Of a DNA stretch of 18,686 nt, positions 12,085 through 18,686 are shown piece after piece. The position numbers and the translations under genes are program-made. The stretch comes from an uncultured Rhodospirillales bacterium (lineage in GTDB: Bacteria; Pseudomonadota; Alphaproteobacteria; Rhodospirillales; 2-02-FULL-58-16), in the NCBI GenBank assembly GCA_913053795.1, contig CAJXGZ010000010.1, positions 1-18,686 on the forward strand, read 5' to 3'. Numbering within the stretch: the first letter of the stretch is position 1; each line of letters starts with the position of its first letter. The notes beneath the pieces were generated by a model. It did not search any database. It saw nothing but the letters and a program-made list of their open reading frames with translations, and had not been told where the DNA came from.

Positions 12085-13259
12085 GCCGCTTCCTTTCTGC
12101 TTTCAGGGCCGATCTCGGTCTCGCCGTTGGAGGGCAGCAGTTCACACACCATGTCGGCCAGACGGCTGGCGGCGTCGGGCGCGCCCGCCTTGAAGGCGCA
12201 GGCCGCCGTCTTCTCGAGAATGGCCGGCAGGTCGAACAGGGATTCCAGGCGCGCCGCCAAGGAACCGGCGTAGAACGACTCCTCGGGCATCAGCCAGCCG
12301 GCTCCGGCCTTATCCACGGAATGGGCGTTGAACGTCTGATGATCATCGGTGGCGTAAGAATAGGGCGACAGGATGGAGGGACGCCCGATTGTGGTGATCT
12401 CGGCGACGGAGGAGGCGCCGGCGCGGCTGATGACCAAGTGCGACTCGGCCAAAAGCTCGGGAACGTTGTCAAAGAAAGAAGACAGATTGGCCGCCAAACC
12501 CAGCCGTTTATAGGCGGCGCGCGCTTCCTCCAGGTCCTCGGGACGGCACTGTTGCGTGATTTGCAGGCGTGATCGGATGCTTTCGGAAAGCCTTCCGGCG
12601 GCCTCGGGAACCACCTTGGAGAACACGCTCGCGCCCTGACTGCCGCCGATCACCATCAGCCTGATGGGGCCTTCGGCGCCGATGCTTGGATAAGGCCTCT
12701 CTCGCATGTCGAGGATGGCGGCGCGCACCGGCATGCCGGTATGGACGGCCTTGGCGCGGATTTCAGGCGGCAAGTCCAGGGGCGTCTTGAAAGCGGTGGC
12801 GATGCGCATGACCCGGGGCGCAAGCAGGCGATTGGCCCGGCCGAGGATCGCGTTCTGCTCGTGCAGCGCCGTCTTGTGGCCGCCATAAACGGCGGCGAGC
12901 ATTGTCGGAACCGAGGCGTAACCGCCGAATCCAACAACCGCCCTAGGCGCCAGCCGCTTCAACAGACTGCGCGCTTGAAAAACTCCCAAAGCCATTTCGG
13001 ACACGCCGCGCAAGCGCTTGACGAAACTTTTCCGCGCCATTCCGGCTGCGAGGATGCGGTGAATTTCAGCGCCGCCAAAACGATCGCCGCCGAAACGATC
13101 GCTGAAGGAGCCGCCGCGCCGGTCGGTAATCAAGGCGATGCGGCAGCCCCGTTCCGCCAACTCGGCGGCCAGCGCCTCGGCCGGGAACATATGCCCGCCG
13201 GTGCCGCCGGTGGCGAGAACGACCAGAGGTTTTCCTAAATATTTCCCTGGGTCCGTCAT
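12081..13259 (-). CDS. murG: Lipid II synthase MurG (UDP-GlcNAc:lipid I transferase)
   Basis: MurG is a peripheral inner-membrane GT-B enzyme that transfers GlcNAc from UDP-GlcNAc to lipid I, giving lipid II. The 392-residue product is slightly longer than E. coli MurG (355). Seen are the G-loop TGGTGGHMFPAEALA (17-31), GFGGYASVP, HEQNAILGRANR, the second G-loop VIGGSQGASVFS, ISRAGASSVAEI and YATDDHQTFNA near the donor site. Residues 54-63 read DRFGG twice in tandem within the acceptor-side region. ATG 13259 overlaps the ftsW TGA by four bases; AGGTGGGGA lies just upstream. Confidence 0.98.
   Translation of the reverse strand: MTDPGKYLGKPLVVLATGGTGGHMFPAEALAAELAERGCRIALITDRRGGSFSDRFGGDRFGGAEIHRILAAGMARKSFVKRLRGVSEMALGVFQARSLLKRLAPRAVVGFGGYASVPTMLAAVYGGHKTALHEQNAILGRANRLLAPRVMRIATAFKTPLDLPPEIRAKAVHTGMPVRAAILDMRERPYPSIGAEGPIRLMVIGGSQGASVFSKVVPEAAGRLSESIRSRLQITQQCRPEDLEEARAAYKRLGLAANLSSFFDNVPELLAESHLVISRAGASSVAEITTIGRPSILSPYSYATDDHQTFNAHSVDKAGAGWLMPEESFYAGSLAARLESLFDLPAILEKTAACAFKAGAPDAASRLADMVCELLPSNGETEIGPESRKEAA
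13072..13101 (-). repeat. 15-base tandem duplication in murG
   Basis: Plus-strand 13072-13086 and 13087-13101 agree at 14 of 15 bases and code for two adjacent DRFGG units (MurG residues 54-63). The single mismatch is silent or nearly so, which fits a fairly recent duplication. Confidence 0.85.
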
Positions 13260-14380
13260 CGCGTCCCCACCTGGCCGGGCCGGTCGCGGGTCAGCGCCAG
13301 CGCCATGCCCATTGAGATCGCCGTCGCCAACGCCGACGAGCCGCCATAGGAAATGAGCGGCAAGGTCATGCCCTTGGGCGGTATCAGGTTAATGGTCGAC
13401 GCCATGTTGATGATGGCCTGAAACCCGAACTGCGCCATCAGGCCGGCCACCGCCAACAGGATGAACAAATCATCGTTCTTGAGCACGCGGACAAAGCCGC
13501 GCAGCACCACGAAGGCGAACAGGGCGACGATGATCAAACTGGCGATCAGGCCGAACTCCTCTCCCGCCACGGCGAGAATAAAATCGGCGTGGGCGTCGGG
13601 CAGAACCAGCTTGACCTGACCTTCCCCCGGCCCGCGGCCGACGAGCCCGCCTTCATGGAAGGCCTCCAGCGCCCGGGTCACTTGATAGCCCTCGCCGCCG
13701 GAAGGATCGAGGAAACGATCAATGCGGGTTTGCACATGGTCAAAGGCGAAATAAGCGCCGACGGCGCCGCCGAGGAAAACCAAGGCGATGGCCATAACCA
13801 GCACCAGCGGCAGTCCGGCCAGGAAGAACTGGACACCCCAAACGGCGGACACCACGATGGCCATGCCGACATCGGGCTGTAGCAGCAATAAGCTGGTCAA
13901 CAATGCAAACAGAACCGTGGCCACGGCGTATCCGGGGAAGCGCTCGTCCAGGCGCCGCTCGGTGAACATCCAGGCGGCGAGAACCACGAAGCCGGGTTTG
14001 GCGAACTCCGAAGGTTGCAGCGAGAAGACGCCCAGCCTGATCCAGCGGGCGGCGCCGTTGCTCTCGACGCCGATGTACAGCGTCAGCGCCATCAAGGCGA
14101 TTGCCGCCCCATAGCAGACGATGGCCAGACGGCGGATGTCCCGCGTCGATAGAAGCGAGACGCCAAAAACCAAGACAAACGCCAGCGCCAGGAAAATGAA
14201 CTGCCGATGGACGAAGTAGAAGGAGTCATAGCCGATGCGCTCGGCCACCGCCGGCGAGGCGGCCAGGATCAACACGGCGCCGATAGCGGCGATGGCCGCC
14301 AGCGACGCCAGCATCCAGCGGTCCACGGTCCACCACCACTGAGAGACGAGGCTTGTGTCGGTGCGGGCCATGATGCTCAT
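13256..14380 (-). CDS. ftsW: Septal peptidoglycan glycosyltransferase FtsW (SEDS family)
   Basis: FtsW is the multi-pass inner-membrane SEDS polymerase that makes septal glycan strands from lipid II together with FtsI. The 374-residue protein has about ten hydrophobic segments. Family marks are FSLQPSEFAKPG (119-130), LLQPDVG (167-172), the large periplasmic loop ending in LVGRGPGEGQVKLVLPDAHADF with the essential-type Asp262, AGEEFG, and NLIPPKGMTLPLISYGGSS near the C-terminus. ATG 14380 overlaps the murD stop by four bases with GGAGG seven bases upstream. RodA is the other possibility, but the location between murD and murG supports FtsW. Confidence 0.97.
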   Translation of the reverse strand: MSIMARTDTSLVSQWWWTVDRWMLASLAAIAAIGAVLILAASPAVAERIGYDSFYFVHRQFIFLALAFVLVFGVSLLSTRDIRRLAIVCYGAAIALMALTLYIGVESNGAARWIRLGVFSLQPSEFAKPGFVVLAAWMFTERRLDERFPGYAVATVLFALLTSLLLLQPDVGMAIVVSAVWGVQFFLAGLPLVLVMAIALVFLGGAVGAYFAFDHVQTRIDRFLDPSGGEGYQVTRALEAFHEGGLVGRGPGEGQVKLVLPDAHADFILAVAGEEFGLIASLIIVALFAFVVLRGFVRVLKNDDLFILLAVAGLMAQFGFQAIINMASTINLIPPKGMTLPLISYGGSSALATAISMGMALALTRDRPGQVGTR

Positions 14381-15777
14381 GAGCGCGCCTCCGTTTTCAT
14401 CACCGCGTCGCGGCCCGTCACCAACTTGCGGAAAGCGTCGCCGCGCGCCTCGAAATTGGCGAACTGATCGAAGGAAGCGCAGGCCGGCGCCAGCAGCACC
14501 ACGGGATCCTCCAGCTTTTCCTTCAGCGCCAGTCGACGGGCTTGCCCGACGGCCGTTTCCAGTTTCCCTGACTTGGTGAGAGGCGTCTTGCCCTTGAAAG
14601 CTTCGGCGAAGGCGTTCATGGCCTCGCCGATGAGGAAGGCGTGGCTGACCCGCCCCAAACCCTCTTCCAATGCCTCCAGTCCGCCCTCTTTAAGGCGCCC
14701 CCCCGCGATCCAGTAAATCGAGTGGTAACAGGACAAAGCCTTGACGGCGGCGTCCGGATTGGTGGCCTTGCTGTCATTGACGTAGGCGACGCCGTCGATG
14801 ACGGCGACCAACTCTTGACGATGGGCCAGTCCCGGGTAATCGCTGATGGCGGATATAATGGCCCCGGGCGCGGCGCCGGCGGCCTTGGCGACGGCGTAGG
14901 CGGCGGCCGCGTTTTGCCAATTGTGTTCGCCGGGAAGCGTGTGGACGCCGCTTAGGTCCAACATGGAAACCGCATCGCCCTCGATGTCGTCAAACAGCGT
15001 TCCATCAATGACGTAAACGCCGCCGGGGGCGCGCCGGGAGCCGGAAATCGGAATGAGCGCGCGGTCGCCTTCAGCCTTCAGGCGCTCGAAAATGGCGCGG
15101 CAGTGCGCGTCGTCGATTCCGACCACTGCAACGCCCGATGCGCGTTGGCTTCTGAATATGGATTCCTTGGCGGCGATATAGCCCTCCATGGAGCCGTGGC
15201 GGTCCAAGTGGTCGGAGCTGATGTTAAGCAGCGCCGCCACGCCCAGAACCAGCGAAGGCGTCAGCTCCAATTGGAAGGACGACATCTCCAAGACGTAAAC
15301 GCCGGTGGCCCCCAGGGGCTTAAGCTCCAGCGCCGGAACGCCCAGGTTGCCGCCGGTCTCCGCCTCGCGCCCGGCGGAATGAAGGATATGTCCCAGCAAG
15401 GCCGTGGTGGTGGATTTGCCGTTGGTTCCGGTGACGCCGATGTAGGATGCCTGGCGTTGCGCCCGCGCCAGCAATTCCACCTCGCCGACGATCTCGCACG
15501 CGGCTTGGCGCGCCAAATTGACCACCGGATGAGGCTTGGGGAAGCTGTGGGGAATGCCGGGACTAAGCACCAGCGCCTTGGGCTCCTTCCAGTCGCAGGC
15601 TTCAAGATCAACCAGGGGAACGCCCGACTGAGCCGCGCACGCGCGGACTTCCGCGTTGTCGTCCCACGCCCATACATGGGCGTCGCTGGCCATCAGCGCC
15701 CGCGCCGCGGCCAGTCCCGAGCGGCCAAGTCCAAGGACGGCGACGGCGCTATCGGTGAAGGGAATAGTGTCAATCAT
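14377..15777 (-). CDS. murD: UDP-N-acetylmuramoyl-L-alanine--D-glutamate ligase MurD
   Basis: MurD adds D-glutamate to UDP-MurNAc-L-Ala in the cytoplasm. The 466 residues match the family. The N-terminal uracil-binding domain has AVLGLGRSGLAAARAL (13-28) and VLSPGIPHS, the ATP loop is GVTGTNGKSTTT (114-125), and YVNDSKATNPDA with WIAGGRLKEGG marks the C-terminal part. ATG 15777 lies 10 bases after the mraY stop behind a purine-rich GGGGGGAG that is very close to the start codon. Confidence 0.98.
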   Translation of the reverse strand: MIDTIPFTDSAVAVLGLGRSGLAAARALMASDAHVWAWDDNAEVRACAAQSGVPLVDLEACDWKEPKALVLSPGIPHSFPKPHPVVNLARQAACEIVGEVELLARAQRQASYIGVTGTNGKSTTTALLGHILHSAGREAETGGNLGVPALELKPLGATGVYVLEMSSFQLELTPSLVLGVAALLNISSDHLDRHGSMEGYIAAKESIFRSQRASGVAVVGIDDAHCRAIFERLKAEGDRALIPISGSRRAPGGVYVIDGTLFDDIEGDAVSMLDLSGVHTLPGEHNWQNAAAAYAVAKAAGAAPGAIISAISDYPGLAHRQELVAVIDGVAYVNDSKATNPDAAVKALSCYHSIYWIAGGRLKEGGLEALEEGLGRVSHAFLIGEAMNAFAEAFKGKTPLTKSGKLETAVGQARRLALKEKLEDPVVLLAPACASFDQFANFEARGDAFRKLVTGRDAVMKTEARS

Positions 15778-15787
15778 GGCTCCCCCC

Positions 15788-16876
15788 TCACCTAAGCTTC
15801 AACGTCGACAGACCGGCCAACGCCAGGATGGCGGCGATGATCCAGAACCGGATGACGATGGTGGACTCCGCCCAGCCCTTTTTTTCGAAATGATGGTGCA
15901 GGGGCGCCATGCGGAAGACCCGGCGGCCGGTCAGCTTGAACGACGCCACCTGGACGATCACGGATACCGTCTCCAGCACGAACAGGCCGCCGACGATAGC
16001 CAGAACCAATTCGTGCTTGGTGATGACGCTGACCACGCCCAGCGCGCCGCCGAGCGATAGAGAGCCGGTGTCCCCCATGAAAACCTTCGCCGGAGGAGCG
16101 TTGAACCACAAAAAGCCCATGCCGGCGCCGATCAAGGCGCCGCTGAACACGGCCAACTCGCCGCTGCCCGGCACGTGCCGCAATTGCAGATAGTTGGCGA
16201 AAACGGAATTGCCCACCAGATAGGCGATCAGGGCGAAAACCCCGGCCGCGATCATCACCGGTCCGATCGCCAACCCGTCCAAACCGTCGGTAAGATTGAC
16301 GGCGTTGGAGGCGCCGACGATGACCAGCACCGCGAAGGCGACGAAAAACCAGCCGAGATCTATTAGAATATCCTTGAAAAAAGGCACCGCCATAACGGTG
16401 GCGAGATCGCCGGGCATGATTTTCATCACCCAAATCACCGCCGCCGCCGCGATAACCGTCTCAAGAACCAATTTCAGCTTCCCCGGCAGCCCCCGGCTTT
16501 GACGGCGGGTTATCTTCATATAATCGTCGAGGAAACCGATAGCGCCGAAAGCGATGGTGACGCCCAGCGCCACCCAGACGAAGCCGTTTTTGAGATCCGC
16601 CCAAAGCACGGTGGAAACGCTAAGCGCGATCAGAATAAGTAAGCCGCCCATGGTCGGCGTTCCCTGCTTGGTCAGGATGTGCGTTTCCGGTCCGTCTTCG
16701 CGGATGGGCTGGCCGCCGTTCTGTTTGCTCTTCAGATGGCTGATCAGATAAGGGCCGATGATAAAGCTGACGATCAGCGCCGTAATCATCGCCCCGGCGG
16801 TGCGAAAAGTAAGATAGCGGAAGACGTTGAAGGCGCCGACCTCGTCCGCCAGGGGATAGAGAAGGTGATAAAGCAT
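15788..16876 (-). CDS. mraY: Phospho-N-acetylmuramoyl-pentapeptide transferase MraY (lipid I synthase)
   Basis: MraY moves phospho-MurNAc-pentapeptide from its UDP carrier onto undecaprenyl phosphate, giving lipid I at the inner membrane. The chosen ATG 16876 gives 362 residues (E. coli 360) and the usual N-terminus MLYHLLYPLADEVGAFNVFRY. The frame is open to 16903, but that would overlap the end of murF. Visible are KQGTPTMGG (70-78), the acidic pair in FLDDYMKI (115-122), NAVNLTDGLDGLA (191-203), GDTGSLSLGG (268-277) and the HHHFEKKGW loop (327-335). About ten membrane segments are predicted by eye. The start is four bases after the murF stop. Confidence 0.99.
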   Translation of the reverse strand: MLYHLLYPLADEVGAFNVFRYLTFRTAGAMITALIVSFIIGPYLISHLKSKQNGGQPIREDGPETHILTKQGTPTMGGLLILIALSVSTVLWADLKNGFVWVALGVTIAFGAIGFLDDYMKITRRQSRGLPGKLKLVLETVIAAAAVIWVMKIMPGDLATVMAVPFFKDILIDLGWFFVAFAVLVIVGASNAVNLTDGLDGLAIGPVMIAAGVFALIAYLVGNSVFANYLQLRHVPGSGELAVFSGALIGAGMGFLWFNAPPAKVFMGDTGSLSLGGALGVVSVITKHELVLAIVGGLFVLETVSVIVQVASFKLTGRRVFRMAPLHHHFEKKGWAESTIVIRFWIIAAILALAGLSTLKLR

Positions 16877-16880
16877 ACTT

Positions 16881-18326
16881 TTAGGCCTCTCCCCTCCGGC
16901 CAAGTTGGCCGAGTTCGAGCAATGCCGCCACCACCACGCCCATGCGGCTGGCGGCCGAGCCTTTGACCATCACCACGTCGCCCGGCCTCACCGCCGCCGC
17001 GACCATCGGCGCAATGGCTTGCGAATCCGCCCCGTGGCCGCCTCGCCGGCTTTCAGGGATTGCTTTCGCCAAGTGGCCCATTCCGGGACCGGTAGTGAAA
17101 ACCAGATCTATGGAAAAGTCGCTTAAAGGTTCCGCCAGGGAAGCATGGGCGGCTGCCGAGCCGACGCCCAGTTCCAGCATTTCGCCGAGGACCGCGATCC
17201 GCCGCCCGCCGTCACCGGGAATGCTTTGCGCCAAAACCTCGAAGGCGGCCTTCATGGAAGCCGGCGAGGCGTTATAGCTGTCGTCGATCACCGTAATCGC
17301 GCCGCCGGGAATGGCAACCCGGTGGCGCAGCCCTCGCCCCGCGACAGCCCGCAATCCACCGAGCGCCGCCGCCGCCGCCGCCACGTCGCCACCGGCGGCA
17401 TGGACGGCGGCAAGCACCCCCAGCGAATTCATCACCCAGTGGCTTCCCGGCAAGGAAATAAGATAGTCGATCCTCTTGCCGTCTATAATCGCCGTGACGT
17501 GCGAGCCGTCGGCGGTGTTGCTTGATCCGACCAGGCGCGCGCGGGCCTCGTCGTGAGCGCCGAAACCGATGACGTTTTCAACCCCGCAAGCGGCGGCGGC
17601 CCTGGCCAGGCGATGGAAATGGGGCATGTCGCGCTTGATCACCGCCCAGCCGCCGGGCTCGACGCCTTCGAAAATTTCCGCCTTGGCGTCGGCGATGTCG
17701 TCGATACCGTCGAAGAATTCGCCGTGCGCGAACTCAACGGCGCTCACCACCGCCACGTGGGGCCGGGCCATTTTGCCCAGCGGCGAAATTTCACCGGCGT
17801 GGTTCATACCCATTTCAAAGATTCCAAAATCCACGTCGCGCGGCATCCGGGCTAGGCTCAACGGCAGGCCCCAATGATTGTTAAGGCTTCCGGCGCTGGC
17901 GTGAGTCCCGGCCTGAGAGCCTAGAACATGGGCCAGCGCATCCTTGACGCTTGTCTTGCCGACGCTGCCGGTAACCGCGATCACCCGGGCCTCGGTGCGC
18001 CGCCGGGCCGCCCGGCCCAAGTCGCCAAGCGCCTTGAGAGTGTCGTCGACCATGAGAAGAGGCGCGTTATCGGGCGCGTTATCGGGCTTTCTCGCGGCCA
18101 CTACCGCCACCGCGCCTTTATCGAAAGCATCACTAGCGAATGCATGGCCGTCAAAATTCGGGCCTTCGATGGCGACGAACAGATCGCCGGGGCAAAGGGT
18201 GCGGCTGTCGATGGAGACGCCCAGGGCCTGCCAACAATCCGCACCCTTGCCACCCGCAATGGCCTGGCCTTGGGTTGCGGCGGCGGCCTCATCGGCGGTC
18301 CACAGGACGGCGGCTGGTTCCATCAT
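16881..18326 (-). CDS. murF: UDP-N-acetylmuramoyl-tripeptide--D-alanyl-D-alanine ligase MurF
   Basis: MurF adds the D-Ala-D-Ala dipeptide made by Ddl, completing the UDP-MurNAc-pentapeptide that MraY uses. The 481-residue product has the N-terminal SIDSRTLCPGDLFVAIEG (38-55), the ATP loop TGSVGKTS (119-126), LNNHWGLPLSLAR, FEMGMNHAGEI, and VIDDSYNASPASMKAA in the C-terminal half. Residues 81-89 hold a tandem repeat (PDNAPDNAP). ATG 18326 overlaps the murE stop by four bases; a second ATG follows at once. GGAAGG precedes it. Confidence 0.99.
   Translation of the reverse strand: MMEPAAVLWTADEAAAATQGQAIAGGKGADCWQALGVSIDSRTLCPGDLFVAIEGPNFDGHAFASDAFDKGAVAVVAARKPDNAPDNAPLLMVDDTLKALGDLGRAARRRTEARVIAVTGSVGKTSVKDALAHVLGSQAGTHASAGSLNNHWGLPLSLARMPRDVDFGIFEMGMNHAGEISPLGKMARPHVAVVSAVEFAHGEFFDGIDDIADAKAEIFEGVEPGGWAVIKRDMPHFHRLARAAAACGVENVIGFGAHDEARARLVGSSNTADGSHVTAIIDGKRIDYLISLPGSHWVMNSLGVLAAVHAAGGDVAAAAAALGGLRAVAGRGLRHRVAIPGGAITVIDDSYNASPASMKAAFEVLAQSIPGDGGRRIAVLGEMLELGVGSAAAHASLAEPLSDFSIDLVFTTGPGMGHLAKAIPESRRGGHGADSQAIAPMVAAAVRPGDVVMVKGSAASRMGVVVAALLELGQLGRRGEA
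18061..18084 (-). repeat. 12-base perfect tandem duplication in murF
   Basis: Plus-strand 18061-18072 and 18073-18084 are identical (ggcgcgttatcg), with three further matching bases after the second copy. In frame this gives a repeated four-residue PDNA unit at MurF residues 81-88, in the N-terminal substrate domain ahead of the ATP loop. Confidence 0.9.
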
Positions 18327-18686
18327 CCGCCCCCTTCCTCTCGCGCCGCTATAATGGCGTCACGGATTACTTCCGCGTCATTGAATGGATGAATTTCGCT
18401 GCCGATGATCTGGCCTTGTTCATGGCCCTTGCCGGCAACCACCAAAACGTCGCCCGGGCCGAGCGCCGCCACGGCCATGCGAATTGCTTCCCGGCGTCCG
18501 GCGACTTCCATAGCGTTCGGGCAGGACTTGATAATCGCGGCTCTTATTTTAGAGGCGTCTTCGCCGCGCGGATTGTCGTCGGTGACGGTAATCACCTCCG
18601 CCAGGCTCGCCGCCACCCGGCCCATTTCGGGACGCTTGGCCCGGTCGCGCTCGCCGCCGCAACCGAACACCAGATGCAGACGGCCC
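18323..18686 (-). CDS. murE: UDP-N-acetylmuramoyl-tripeptide synthetase MurE, C-terminal part (runs off right edge)
   Basis: MurE adds the third stem-peptide residue. Only the last 120 or so codons of a protein usually near 490 residues are present; the frame stays open to 18686. Visible are LVFGCGGERDRAKRP, the substrate-binding motif DNPR (bases 18566-18577) within TDDNPRGED, and VVAGKGHEQGQ. In this family DNPR marks enzymes that add meso-diaminopimelate rather than L-lysine, so a meso-DAP wall is inferred, as expected for a Gram-negative cell. The TGA stop overlaps the murF ATG by four bases. A GTG at 18670 is internal, not a real start. Confidence 0.96.
   Translation of the reverse strand, partial: GRLHLVFGCGGERDRAKRPEMGRVAASLAEVITVTDDNPRGEDASKIRAAIIKSCPNAMEVAGRREAIRMAVAALGPGDVLVVAGKGHEQGQIIGSEIHPFNDAEVIRDAIIAAREEGGG

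Noticed and set aside
10816..12273. Long plus-strand open frame (485 codons) opposite murC and the end of murG
   Set aside because: It lies wholly antisense to two certain genes, its translation is biased to Gly, His, Asp and Val as expected of a GC-rich complement, and it shows no family motif or ribosome site.
1..18686. Mobile element, CRISPR array, toxin-antitoxin pair, defence system, tRNA or rRNA
   Set aside because: Genes are packed end to end with known wall, division, envelope and repair functions; no transposase, spaced repeats or RNA gene signatures were seen.

Overview
The window is one continuous, single-direction block of conserved housekeeping genes, all on the minus strand, so it reads biologically from right to left. 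It is the division and cell wall (dcw) cluster of a Gram-negative bacterium followed by outer-membrane and DNA-maintenance genes. Gene order (murE, murF, mraY, murD, ftsW, murG, murC, murB, ddl, ftsQ, ftsA, ftsZ, lpxC, bamD, recN, ligA), the separate murB between murC and ddl, the long FtsZ linker and the GC-rich codon use point to an alphaproteobacterium, most like the Rhodospirillales. This is inferred from synteny and protein character; I cannot name a genus.

Right part (18686 down to about 7936): murE (3' end only), murF, mraY, murD, ftsW, murG, murC, murB, ddl and ftsQ. This is the cytoplasmic route from UDP-MurNAc to lipid II (MurB, MurC, MurD, MurE, MurF and Ddl build UDP-MurNAc-pentapeptide; MraY and MurG make lipids I and II) plus the septal glycan polymerase FtsW and the divisome protein FtsQ. 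Most junctions are 4-base ATGA overlaps, so translation is probably coupled along the chain. MurE keeps the DNPR motif of meso-diaminopimelate-adding enzymes. The usual upstream genes (mraZ, rsmH, ftsL, ftsI) would lie beyond the right edge.

Middle part (7919 to 4763): ftsA and ftsZ, the membrane tether and the ring-forming GTPase. FtsZ is 592 residues because of a long acidic linker of about 257 residues. A perfect 13-bp hairpin without a T-run follows ftsZ.

Left part (4762 to 1): lpxC (committed step of lipid A synthesis) appears to have its own promoter region with short direct repeats, and a good intrinsic terminator follows it. After the terminator come bamD, recN and the 5' third of ligA, tightly packed. 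The 5' end of ligA starts at a GTG two bases after the recN stop and runs off the left edge.

No mobile element, CRISPR array, tRNA or rRNA gene was seen, and there is no gene-free stretch over 300 bases; the longest is the 266-base ftsZ-lpxC gap. I found no clearly new multigene system. The most unusual feature is the C-terminal tail of BamD: a Pro/Lys/Glu-rich extension of about 110 residues carrying four spaced WYxxW motifs, the last forming the exact C-terminus. Next come short in-frame tandem duplications in murB, murG and murF, repeat tracts in the ftsZ linker, and the structured ftsZ-lpxC and lpxC-bamD gaps.
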